A stretch of DNA of 64,000 bases, taken from contig CAWBGJ010000008.1 of NCBI GenBank assembly GCA_963788325.1, positions 186,001 through 250,000 on the forward strand, read 5' to 3'. Positions 8,627 to 17,569 of the stretch are shown here, piece after piece. Within the stretch, counting starts at the first letter, position 1. Each line of letters begins with the position of its first letter. The position numbers and the translations under genes were made by a program. The stretch comes from Prado023 sp963788325 (GTDB taxonomy: Bacteria > Actinomycetota > Actinomycetes > S36-B12 > CAIYMF01). The notes beneath the pieces were generated by a model that was not told the origin of the DNA, made no database searches, and saw only the letters and a program-made list of their open reading frames with translations.

Positions 8627-9816
8627 GCGATCACCCCCAGCGTGCGGCCGACGCGGGCGAACGCGTCGATGGCCGCGTCGAGGTCGGCGGTGGAGTGTGC
8701 CGCGGACATCTGGGTGCGGATCCGGGCCTGTCCGCGGGGCACGACCGGGAACGAGAACGCGGTGACGTACACGCCCTGGTCGAGCAGGCCGGCCGCGAGG
8801 TCGGCGGCGAGCCGGGCGTCGCCGAGCATCACGGGGATGATCGGGTGCTCGCCGTCGATCAGATCGAATCCGGCGTCGGTCATCCCGGCGCGGAAGTGGG
8901 CGGCGTTGGCGCGCAGGCGCTCGCGCAGATCGGCGCCGTCGGCGATCAGGTCGAGCACCCGCAGGCTGGCGGTCACCACCGCCGGCGACACTGAGTTGGA
9001 GAACAGGTAGGGCCGGGAGCGCTGGCGCAACAGGTCGATCACCTCGCGCCGGGAGGACACGTACCCGCCGCTGGCCCCACCCAGGGCCTTGCCGAGGGTG
9101 CCGGTCAGGACGTCGATCCGGTCGGCCACCCCGAAGTGCTCGGGCGTGCCGCGACCGTGCTCGCCCACGATGCCCACGGCGTGCGAGTCGTCGACCATCA
9201 CCATCGCGCCGTACTGCTCAGCCAGGTCGCAGATACCCGGCAGGTTTGCCAGGTGGCCGTCCATGCTGAACACGCCGTCGGTGACGACCAGGACGAACCG
9301 CGCGCCACCGTCGCGGGCGGCGACGAGTTGGCGCTCCAGGTCGACCATGTCGCCGTTGGCGTAGCGGAACCGGCGCGCCTTGCACAGGCGGATCCCGTCG
9401 ATGATCGAGGCGTGGTTCAGGGCGTCGGAGATCACCGCATCGGCCTCGCCGAGCAGGGGCTCGAACACGCCGCCGTTGGCGTCGAAGCAGCTCGAGTACA
9501 GCTGGGTCGCCTCGGTGCCCAGGAAGTCGCTGATCCGGGCCTCGAGTTCGGTGTGGATGTCTTGGGTGCCGCAGATGAACCGGACGCTGGCCAGGCCGAA
9601 TCCGTGGCTGCGCAGGCCCGCCTCGGCCGCGGCGAGCAGGTCGGGGTGGTTGGCCAGGCCAAGGTAGTTGTTGGCGCAGAGGTTGATCACCTCGCGGCCG
9701 TCGGCGCGCACCCGTGCGCCCTGCGGCGTGCTGACCACCCGTTCGTGCTTGTACAGGCCCTGGTCGGTGATCTCGGCGAGCTGGGTGCGTACGTGCTCGA
9801 GGAAGGCAGCATCCAC
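8623..9816 (-). CDS. kbl: Glycine C-acetyltransferase (2-amino-3-ketobutyrate CoA ligase)
   Basis: A PLP alpha-oxoamine synthase of 397 residues that cleaves 2-amino-3-ketobutyrate with CoA to glycine and acetyl-CoA. Evidence: NLCANNYLGLANHP, SVRFICGTQDIHTELE, VMVDDSHAVGIVG with the cofactor aspartate, and the PLP lysine in LTGTLGKALGGASGG. The frame is open to 9999, but the GTG at 9816 gives a family-length protein that begins as Kbl does, with a purine-rich AGGA a few bases before it; the extra 61 residues show no conservation I recognise. Confidence 0.93.
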   Translation of the reverse strand: MDAAFLEHVRTQLAEITDQGLYKHERVVSTPQGARVRADGREVINLCANNYLGLANHPDLLAAAEAGLRSHGFGLASVRFICGTQDIHTELEARISDFLGTEATQLYSSCFDANGGVFEPLLGEADAVISDALNHASIIDGIRLCKARRFRYANGDMVDLERQLVAARDGGARFVLVVTDGVFSMDGHLANLPGICDLAEQYGAMVMVDDSHAVGIVGEHGRGTPEHFGVADRIDVLTGTLGKALGGASGGYVSSRREVIDLLRQRSRPYLFSNSVSPAVVTASLRVLDLIADGADLRERLRANAAHFRAGMTDAGFDLIDGEHPIIPVMLGDARLAADLAAGLLDQGVYVTAFSFPVVPRGQARIRTQMSAAHSTADLDAAIDAFARVGRTLGVIA

Positions 9817-10259
9817 AGGGCAATCCTGCCCCTCGGGTGCCCTGATGCGCTGGCTGGCCGCGGCCCGCTGGCTGGCCACGATCGACTGCGGCCCCACGGC
9901 GCCGCCAGATTGCTTGGAGCCGAACTGCAGCGCTGCGCGCCGTGCCGGCATGTATAGGTAGACGACCGACTGGCCGGCTGGGCAGATGCTCCTGGGCAAC
10001 AGCTACCTACTGGTGGGCCTGGCGACCCTGGCGTGGATGTTGCTCGCCACTTCACGGGCAGGTGAGCTCGAGGGCGTGGTCTCGCAGGGCGCCGGGGTGC
10101 GGCAACTGAGTGCATGGCCTGGCCCCGCGGCCCCACTGGGTCGTCGCGCGGGGCGCCACCACCGGGGCGCGATCGGGTGGCGTCGAGCCATCGCGGGCGG
10201 GTCATCCTAGGGTGGTCACCGGGGGGAGCACGCAGCCCGGCAGGGGTCAGGAGGTCGGT
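9817..10259. other. Divergent intergenic region between kbl and the hydrolase operon
   Basis: About 440 nt lie between the kbl start (minus) and the leader ORF (plus). It must hold promoters for both directions. No convincing -35/-10 pair, RNA gene or riboswitch fold was recognised. Short open frames cross it in several frames, but none has a ribosome site and family-like sequence together. Confidence 0.5.
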
Positions 10260-10325
10260 ATGGGGCATGAGGACGCCCGGGTCGAGGCTCCTCTGCTGAC
10301 CGCTCCGGCCGGCCAGCCGAGGTGA
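10260..10325 (+). CDS. Possible 21-residue leader peptide, coupled to the hydrolase gene
   Basis: A tiny ORF (MGHEDARVEAPLLTAPAGQPR) has a very good Shine-Dalgarno, AGGAGG at about 10249-10254, and its TGA overlaps the GTG start of the hydrolase gene by four bases (GTGA at 10322). The following gene has a weaker start context, so ribosomes may reach it through this leader. The peptide resembles nothing I know. It could instead be only a translation-feeding device. Confidence 0.5.
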   Translation: MGHEDARVEAPLLTAPAGQPR

Positions 10326-11830
10326 GCGACGTGCAGGCAGACCGCACTGCGCGCTCGTGGTGGGCGTGGTGGATTGCTGCCGCGGGGCTCGTCCTGGCTG
10401 GGACCGTGATCCTGGTGATGTCCGCCGGCGATGTGCAGCGAAGCACCGACACTGCGGGCGGGACGCCTGTGCGGGTACTGCGCCCGAGTGGTCCGGTGGG
10501 CGGTCCGGCGATCGTGCTGGCCCATGGCTTCTCCGGGAGCGCGGCGATGATGGACCCCATGGGCAGCGCCTTGACTCGGGCCGGCTTCGTGGTCGTGGCC
10601 CCCGACCTGCCCGGGCACGGCCGCAACGCGAGGCCGCTGTCCGAGGGAGCACTGGAGCCCGCGATCGGCGACGCCGTGGCCTACGCGACCGAGCTGACCG
10701 GCGCGCCCGTGGCGGTCGTCGGGCACTCGATGGGCGCGGGGGCTGCCACGTCCTGGGCGCTGGACAACGCCCCGGTCGCCACCGTGGCGATCAGCCTACC
10801 CAGCGCCGAGAACCTGCCGGCGGACCCGGCCCGCCCGCCCAACCTGCTCGGCCTCGTCGGGGCCCTGGAGTCCGCTCGGTTCCTCGAGGCGACCCAGGAC
10901 GCCCTGTCGCAGGGCTATGCGGAAGGCCAGTGGGGCGTGACCTACGGCGACCCTGCCAAGGGCACGGCCCGCCGGGCGGTGGAGGTGGCCGGCGCCGAGC
11001 ACATCTCGGTCATCTACCGGCAACAGACCTTCGCCGAGACAGCCGCCTGGGTGGGCGCCGCCGGGGGTGTCGACCACGCGGCCGCGACAGCTGGTTCGGC
11101 GCCGCAGGGTGACCGGCGGCTGCTGGGAGTCGTGCTGATCTTGAGCGGCGCAGTGCTCGCCGCGCGTCCGCTGCTGGCTCGGGCGGGGGCGAGCGAGGAT
11201 GCGAGCATCCCTTCTGCGGCGCGGTTGCCACGGACGCTGGCCGCGCTGGTGGTGGCCGCGGTGGTGGCCGGGCTGTCAGCCGCAGCCCTGGACCCGCTGA
11301 CCGCGCAGGTGCCGGTGGCGGTCACCGGCTACCTGCTCGGGTGGTTCGCCGTAGGTGGACTGCTGCTCGGCCTGATGTCGCGGCGCCGCCCGGGTTCCCG
11401 GGGCTCGCTGAATGGTCTGGGTTGGGGCGCCCTGGCTGGTCTCGTCGTGGCCATGGCAATGGCGCTGCCCGCTCGGCTGAGCTGGGCGAGCTACTCGCTG
11501 GTCGGGCCCCGGCCGTGGGTGCTTGCCGGGCTGCTGTTGGTCCTTGGCGGCTGGTTCTGGGCCGAAGCGCGTCTGCTGGCCGGGGCGGCAGGCTGGCGAC
11601 GTGGCGTGGTGCTGGTGGCCAGCAGGATGATCGTCGTGGCGGGGCTGTTGGGGGCAGTCGTGCTGCTGGGTGCGCCTGGGTTCCTGACGCTCACGGTGCC
11701 CTTGGTCGTGCCGATCCTGCTCATGCTTGCGGTCCTGGCGGGCTGGGCGCGGGACCCGGCGGCGTCCGCGGCAGCGCAGTCGGTGCCGCTGGCGCTGGCG
11801 ATGGCCACGGTGTTCCCGCTCGTCAGCTGA
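10322..11830 (+). CDS. Membrane protein with extracytoplasmic alpha/beta-hydrolase domain
   Basis: A protein of 502 residues: an N-terminal transmembrane anchor (about 14-34), an alpha/beta-hydrolase domain (about 50-240) with oxyanion region IVLAHGFSGS and nucleophile elbow VVGHSMGAGA, then six or seven hydrophobic segments from about 265 to the C terminus. A histidine follows in AGAEHISVIYRQQ, the likely third triad member. Such hydrolase-plus-membrane-domain proteins could act on a lipid or cell-wall ester. Start GTG 10322 overlaps the leader stop; GTG 10331 has GAGGTGA at better spacing. Substrate unknown. Confidence 0.8.
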   Translation: MSDVQADRTARSWWAWWIAAAGLVLAGTVILVMSAGDVQRSTDTAGGTPVRVLRPSGPVGGPAIVLAHGFSGSAAMMDPMGSALTRAGFVVVAPDLPGHGRNARPLSEGALEPAIGDAVAYATELTGAPVAVVGHSMGAGAATSWALDNAPVATVAISLPSAENLPADPARPPNLLGLVGALESARFLEATQDALSQGYAEGQWGVTYGDPAKGTARRAVEVAGAEHISVIYRQQTFAETAAWVGAAGGVDHAAATAGSAPQGDRRLLGVVLILSGAVLAARPLLARAGASEDASIPSAARLPRTLAALVVAAVVAGLSAAALDPLTAQVPVAVTGYLLGWFAVGGLLLGLMSRRRPGSRGSLNGLGWGALAGLVVAMAMALPARLSWASYSLVGPRPWVLAGLLLVLGGWFWAEARLLAGAAGWRRGVVLVASRMIVVAGLLGAVVLLGAPGFLTLTVPLVVPILLMLAVLAGWARDPAASAAAQSVPLALAMATVFPLVS

Positions 11831-12202
11831 GCGGGTCTGAGCAGGCTTCGGGGAATCGTCGTCGCGGGGCGTGGTCGGTCGCGTCTCGGGCCGTCGCCAG
11901 TCGAGGAATACGGCCTAGGTCGGTCGTGTCCATCGCCGACGGGGTCGGCAGTGTCGGATTGTCCACAGATGCGAATCTCGGCCGCTGGGGGCTTGACGGC
12001 GGAGCTTGGGTATGGAAGGCTTCGAACATCAGTTCGATCGATGGTGTCCCGGGCGGTGGTTCCGGGTGGCGCGGGTGGTGGGCATGCCCGTGGCTGTGGT
12101 GGGTGGTGGCGACGCGGTGCGCGTCTGTGGTGCAGGCCCGTTCTTGGGACATCGCTGCGCCCGGTCTGTGGTGCGCGGCTCGAGGGCAAGGGGGCCAAAC
12201 CC
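11831..12202 (+). other. Upstream region of the DUF222-HNH gene
   Basis: This 372-nt region holds the LexA box described separately, 165 nt before the HNH gene start, and a TTGACG sequence at 11993-11998. A well-spaced -10 partner was not found. A frame contiguous with the HNH gene is open through it, but it encodes low-complexity Gly/Arg/Trp sequence and is probably untranslated. Confidence 0.5.
12022..12037 (+). promoter_or_regulatory. SOS box (LexA operator), perfect match to the actinobacterial consensus
   Basis: TCGAAC-ATCA-GTTCGA is an exact match to the mycobacterial-type LexA operator TCGAAC-N4-GTTCGA. It lies upstream of the DUF222-HNH gene and no other plus-strand gene intervenes, so this gene is probably induced by DNA damage. 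The match is seen directly; LexA binding is inferred. Confidence 0.8.
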
Positions 12203-13528
12203 ATGGATGGGCTGCTGGATCTGGGCGGGCTGGAACGCGAGGTGGGTCGGTTGGTTGCCCTGGCCGGCGCGACCCCGACGGGTGGGGGTGTGTCGGGGGA
12301 GGTGTTGCTGGGCCTGGGTCGGGTGGTGGAGCAGTTGTCGGTGCTGCGGGCGGTGTGGTCCCGGGAGTTCGAGTCCGGTGGGAAGTGGGCCGGGGATGGG
12401 GCACGGTCCGGTGCGGCGTGGGTCGCGGCGCGATCCATCGAGCACCCGGCCTCAGCCCGGGGGCGGGTGCATGCCGGGCGGGACCTGGGCGCGCTGCCGG
12501 TGATGGCTGGCGCGGCGCTGCGTGGTGAGGTCCGGTTGGGTCATGTGCGCTTGTTGGTGACCGCGGCGCGGGCCAAGCCGCACCGGTGGTCGGCGTTGCC
12601 CGACGTTGAGGAGTTGGCAACTCGTAGTGCGTCGGAGTTATCCGAGCCGCGGTTCGCCCGGTTCGTGGATCGGTGGGCGGCGCTGGTCGACGCCGAGCAT
12701 GACGCCCAGCTACGGGCGCAGGGCGTCGAGGTGCCGGTGGTCGATCACGGGGCCGCGGAGCAGGCGCAGCGCCGGGAGGTGTACCTGTCTCGCTTCGGCA
12801 GCGAGGGGATGTGGGCGTTGGCTGGGACGTTGGACACCGAGACCGGGTTGGCGTTGTCGTTGGCGTTGGAATCGGTGTCTACCGCGATCCGCTGTGAGGG
12901 CGAGGAGCGTGACCTGCCCCAGCTGCGTCACGACGCACTGGCCGCCCTGCTGGGCGGGGAACTGTCCGCCGGCCTGCCCGTGCACAAAGGGGTGCGCCCG
13001 CACGTGATGGTCGTGGTGCGCGACACCAGCAACAACACCTGCAGTGCCCCGCTCGACCTGGCCGCGCCTGCCGACGCGGAGTTGTTGGACCGAACCTGCG
13101 GGGATTCCGGGGCCCTGTGGCTGACCGGGTTGGCCCGCCAACGCCTGACCTGCGACGCGGTCATCGCGACACTGACCGTGGACCACGCCGGGGTGCCGCT
13201 GCGCCTCGGGCGCTCGGCCCGGGTCGTGACCCCGGCGCTGCGGCGGGTGATCGACCTGCGGGACCGGCACTGCGTGTTCGCCGGGTGCACCGCCCCGGCG
13301 ATGTGGTGCCAGGCCCACCACCTGATCCACTGGGAACACGGCGGACCGACCGACGAACGAAACCTGGCCCTGCTTTGCCACCATCACCACCGGGTCGTCC
13401 ACGAACACGGCTTCGACCTGCGCTGGACCCCCGACGGCCACCGGATCCACACCCTGAGGCCCGACCGAACCCTCATCGAACTACCCGAAGACCGCACCAC
13501 CAGCCACAGGACACCCCTGCGGCTTTAG
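12203..13528 (+). CDS. DUF222 and HNH endonuclease domain protein (13E12-repeat type)
   Basis: A 441-residue member of the actinobacterial 13E12/REP13E12 family: a long N-terminal DUF222 helical domain followed by a C-terminal HNH nuclease fold (RDRHCVFAGC, then WCQAHHLIHWEHGG, LLCHHHHRVVHE) with the paired cysteines and histidines that bind metal. ATG 12203 is chosen because AAGGGGG precedes it and the DUF222 domain begins there. These proteins occur in several copies per genome and are often linked to mobile DNA, but their role is not settled. The upstream SOS box suggests a link with DNA damage. Confidence 0.88.
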   Translation: MDGLLDLGGLEREVGRLVALAGATPTGGGVSGEVLLGLGRVVEQLSVLRAVWSREFESGGKWAGDGARSGAAWVAARSIEHPASARGRVHAGRDLGALPVMAGAALRGEVRLGHVRLLVTAARAKPHRWSALPDVEELATRSASELSEPRFARFVDRWAALVDAEHDAQLRAQGVEVPVVDHGAAEQAQRREVYLSRFGSEGMWALAGTLDTETGLALSLALESVSTAIRCEGEERDLPQLRHDALAALLGGELSAGLPVHKGVRPHVMVVVRDTSNNTCSAPLDLAAPADAELLDRTCGDSGALWLTGLARQRLTCDAVIATLTVDHAGVPLRLGRSARVVTPALRRVIDLRDRHCVFAGCTAPAMWCQAHHLIHWEHGGPTDERNLALLCHHHHRVVHEHGFDLRWTPDGHRIHTLRPDRTLIELPEDRTTSHRTPLRL

Positions 13529-13539
13529 GGGGCTGCGTC

Positions 13540-13557
13540 CCCACGTGTCTGCGTGGG
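13540..13557 (+). terminator. Possible weak terminator hairpin after the HNH gene
   Basis: A 6-bp stem (CCCACG/CGTGGG) with a 6-nt loop starts 12 nt after the stop codon. It is short and has no T-tract, so it may be incidental. Confidence 0.35.
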
Positions 13558-13741
13558 CACGCGCGGGTAGAGCGACGGTGTCTCGCCGCAGTGCGTGCCG
13601 GGTCGCGACACGCGGAGGCTCGGCGTGGGGGCGATGTCAGTCGCCTCGCCTACACTCGATTCCAGGTGACGGGCCCATTCCGGGTCAGGCACGCGAGTGG
13701 TCCGGGGCAGGTCACTGCGGGACATGGAGGGGTGCTCAGGG

Positions 13742-14053
13742 ATGGCGATGGAGGCCGGCGTGGATGTTGTGAGCGCTTCAGGAGCAACCCATGCGGTCCC
13801 CGGCGACCTGAGCGACCGGGATCTGCGGATCCTCGAGTTCGAGCGCCAGTGGTGGCGCTACGCCGGGGCCAAGGAGCAGGCGATCCGCGAGCTCTTCGAC
13901 TGCTCCACCACCCGGTACTACCAGATGCTCAACACCCTCATCGACAATCCCGATGCACTTCGGGCGGACCCGATGCTGGTCAAGCGACTGCGCCGGATGC
14001 GCGCCTCGAGACAGCGTGCGAGAGCCGCCCGCCGCCTGGGCATCGACATCTGA
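13742..14053 (+). CDS. DUF3263 domain protein
   Basis: A 103-residue protein nearly all made of DUF3263: LSDRDLRILEFERQWW, then AKEQAIRELFDCSTTRYYQM, a helix-turn-helix-like segment, and the basic tail LVKRLRRMRASRQRARAARR. The family is restricted to actinobacteria and likely binds DNA or RNA, although no function is established. Homologues commonly sit near cold-shock and groEL genes, and here groEL lies 1.1 kb downstream. The start at 13742 has GGAGGGG about nine bases upstream; ATG 13724 is an alternative. Confidence 0.85.
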   Translation: MAMEAGVDVVSASGATHAVPGDLSDRDLRILEFERQWWRYAGAKEQAIRELFDCSTTRYYQMLNTLIDNPDALRADPMLVKRLRRMRASRQRARAARRLGIDI

Positions 14054-14099
14054 GCATGGGCAGTGGGCGCCGTTGCGCCCTCGGTCGGGGCAGGCCCTG

Positions 14100-14546
14100 A
14101 TGCTGGCTCGGCACCGACTGCGCTCGGTCGCGAACTGGATCAACCTGTCCACTCCGATCGGCTTGGTCCTCGCGCGCAGCGCTGCCGACGGCTCGCGACG
14201 CACTCGCTCCGGCCTCTGGTTGGCGCACGGCTACCGACTGCCGGTGCCCGCAGCCCGCGCTTTCACGGTGGGCAGCGTGGTGCTGCTGCGCGAGTCCCTC
14301 CCGCGTGCTGGGGTTGACCCCGTCGGGTCCGTGCCCCGCCCACTTCTCGATCACGAGGAGCGTCACGTGACCCAGTACGCGCTGCTTGGGGGAGTCCTGA
14401 TGCCCGTGCTGTACCTGGGCGCGTCAGGCTGGTCATGGCTGCGCACCGGCGACTTCGCCTCCCGCAACGTGTTCGAACAACGGGCCGGGCTGGTCGATGG
14501 GGGCTACCGAGAGCAACCCCTGCGTGGCATGTGGGGGCACGGCTGA
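14100..14546 (+). CDS. Conserved small actinobacterial protein with an HEERH motif
   Basis: A 148-residue protein of unknown function. It contains LLDHEERHVTQYALLGG near residue 85, which fits an HExxH zincin-like motif, followed by a hydrophobic segment and the tail WSWLRTGDFASRNVFEQRAG. The N terminus (INLSTPIGLVLAR) also looks conserved. It could be a degenerate metalloprotease-fold protein tied to the membrane. A third zinc ligand is not evident. The start ATG 14100 lies 46 nt after the DUF3263 stop, so the two may be cotranscribed. Confidence 0.65.
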   Translation: MLARHRLRSVANWINLSTPIGLVLARSAADGSRRTRSGLWLAHGYRLPVPAARAFTVGSVVLLRESLPRAGVDPVGSVPRPLLDHEERHVTQYALLGGVLMPVLYLGASGWSWLRTGDFASRNVFEQRAGLVDGGYREQPLRGMWGHG

Positions 14547-14704
14547 CGTGCTCGTGGGCTTGGCCGGGCACGTATCGGTAGGCGACACGCCCGGTTCCCG
14601 GACTGACCGAGATCCCTGCCGCTTCGAGGTCCGCCGGCTAGATTCCTGGCTGGTCGGCCGCACGGGCCGGCCCTGTCCACGGGCATCGACACAAGGAGTT
14701 CGAC

Positions 14705-15073
14705 ATGGACGAGTCAGGTGGCCTGCTCTCCGCCGGGTTCTTGATCTTCTGGTTCTTCTGGATCGTCCTGCTGCTGGTCGCCGGGTGGCAGATGTATGTG
14801 AAGGCCGGGCAGAAGGGCTGGGTCGCGATCATCCCCATCCTGAACCTCTTCGGCCTGCTCAAGATCGTGCACCGGCCGTGGTGGTGGGTCTTCCTGCTGC
14901 TGATCCCGATCGTCAACTTCTTCGTCTGGATCCTGCTCATGCTCGACCTGGCCAAGGCGTTCGGCAAAGGCGTGGGGATGGCGCTGGTGCTGGTCTTCCT
15001 GACCGGGATCGGATACCTGGTGCTTGCGTTCGGCAGCGCGACCTACCAGCTCGAGAGGGACCCGCTGTTCTGA
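14705..15073 (+). CDS. DUF5684 small membrane protein
   Basis: A 122-residue membrane protein with three or four hydrophobic helices. The pattern MYVKAGQKGWVAIIPILN, followed by LLKIVHRPWWW, LLLIPIVNFFVW and DLAKAFGKGVG, is that of DUF5684, a family of unknown role often found near signal peptidase and secretion genes. AAGGAG at 14694-14699 supports ATG 14705. It is followed by the strong hairpin at 15079-15123 shared with groEL. Confidence 0.85.
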   Translation: MDESGGLLSAGFLIFWFFWIVLLLVAGWQMYVKAGQKGWVAIIPILNLFGLLKIVHRPWWWVFLLLIPIVNFFVWILLMLDLAKAFGKGVGMALVLVFLTGIGYLVLAFGSATYQLERDPLF

Positions 15074-15078
15074 GAGTG

Positions 15079-15123
15079 GCAAGCGAGGAGGGCGGTCCCG
15101 ACTGGACCGCCCTCCTCGCTTGC
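15079..15123. terminator. Bidirectional terminator hairpin between DUF5684 and groEL
   Basis: A perfect 20-bp inverted repeat (15079-15098 and 15104-15123, arm GCAAGCGAGGAGGGCGGTCC) with a 5-nt loop begins 6 nt after the DUF5684 stop and ends 76 nt from the groEL stop. It would serve both converging transcripts. No T-tract is present. Confidence 0.85.
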
Positions 15124-15199
15124 TCTACCTGTGGGACTTCTTCGCTGCGGGGCTCGGCGGGTGCCGACCCTACGGGCCGACCCCCACCTCACTCCTCGC

Positions 15200-16822
<1,623 letters not shown>

Positions 16823-16979
16823 ATGTATGTGGTTTCCTTCGCACGTAGCGCTGGGAGACCGGTGCTCCTGCCCGCGACGGACGGCCAGCCGAAACCGGTT
16901 CACGTCACCGGCTCCGTGCGGACCTCAGTCGCACCGACCTGTCGATGCCCCGGCGGGGTGGGTGCTTCCGGCGCACCGG

Positions 16980-17006
16980 TTGTCACTCGACCCCTCCGAG
17001 TGCTAA
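16980..17006 (-). promoter_or_regulatory. CIRCE element 1 (HrcA operator)
   Basis: On the minus strand: TTAGCACTC, a 9-nt spacer, then GAGTGACAA. The left half-site is perfect and the right differs from GAGTGCTAA at two positions. It lies 158 nt upstream of groEL. Confidence 0.9.
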
Positions 17007-17010
17007 GTGA

Positions 17011-17039
17011 ATCTTGGCACTCGACCCCCGTGAGTGCAA
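17011..17039 (-). promoter_or_regulatory. Candidate groEL promoter inside the CIRCE region
   Basis: Minus strand TTGCAC (17039-17034), a 17-nt spacer and CAAGAT (17016-17011) form a plausible housekeeping promoter. The -35 falls inside CIRCE 2, and the predicted start site falls inside CIRCE 1. Geometry fits repression by HrcA; the -10 match is modest. Confidence 0.5.
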
Positions 17040-17040
17040 G
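17014..17040 (-). promoter_or_regulatory. CIRCE element 2 (HrcA operator)
   Basis: On the minus strand: CTTGCACTC, a 9-nt spacer, then GAGTGCCAA. Both half-sites match the core of TTAGCACTC-N9-GAGTGCTAA imperfectly. It starts 7 nt beyond CIRCE 1, so the two are in tandem. Confidence 0.85.
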
Positions 17041-17160
17041 TGCCCCCGGCCGGCCGCGTGCGTCGGGGGCGGTGTCGGCGGCCCTGCGCGACGGCATCGC
17101 CGGGGGCACTGATCTAGGGTGGGATCAGTCGACCCCACGGGGCCAGGAGAGGAGCGGGAC

Positions 17161-17493
17161 ATGACTGACTACGAGCGTTCACCGGGTCAGCAGTGGAAGG
17201 ACGATCCGGCCGCGGAGCTGATCGATGCCTACCACCATCACGTCTCCGAGGAGCTGGGCACAGATGGGCCGGAGGAGACCTTCGGCCACCCCGATGAGTC
17301 CCGGGTCGGTCACCTGGTGGATGACAACCCACCCCTGCGCGACGACACCGCCGAGGCGCTGGCCCACGACACCCACGACGTGGAGGACCTGACCGCTGAG
17401 GAGCTCGCGATGCACTACGTCGACGAGGACTCCGAGCCCGCCCTCACCAATGACGACCTCCCGGAGGACCTGCGCGCAGCCCTGGCTGACTGA
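17161..17493 (+). CDS. Conserved acidic hypothetical protein
   Basis: A 110-residue, strongly acidic protein (many Asp and Glu, a DAYHHHVSEELG patch, and a C-terminal LPEDLRAALAD). No transmembrane segment or catalytic motif is seen and I do not recognise the family. The start ATG 17161 has GGAGAGGAG a few bases upstream. It lies between groEL (divergent) and the XPB helicase gene, 76 nt before the latter, and could be in its operon. Confidence 0.65.
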   Translation: MTDYERSPGQQWKDDPAAELIDAYHHHVSEELGTDGPEETFGHPDESRVGHLVDDNPPLRDDTAEALAHDTHDVEDLTAEELAMHYVDEDSEPALTNDDLPEDLRAALAD

Positions 17494-17569
17494 GCCAGCT
17501 GACTGAGCATCACCCGGGGCGTCGTCACGCTCGGCCGGGCGCCGCCGGGATCTGGGGGACAATGGTCCG

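Noticed and set aside
9986..10210. Possible 74-codon membrane protein upstream of the hydrolase operon
   Set aside because: It has one hydrophobic stretch, but no ribosome site, a low-complexity tail and no recognisable homology.
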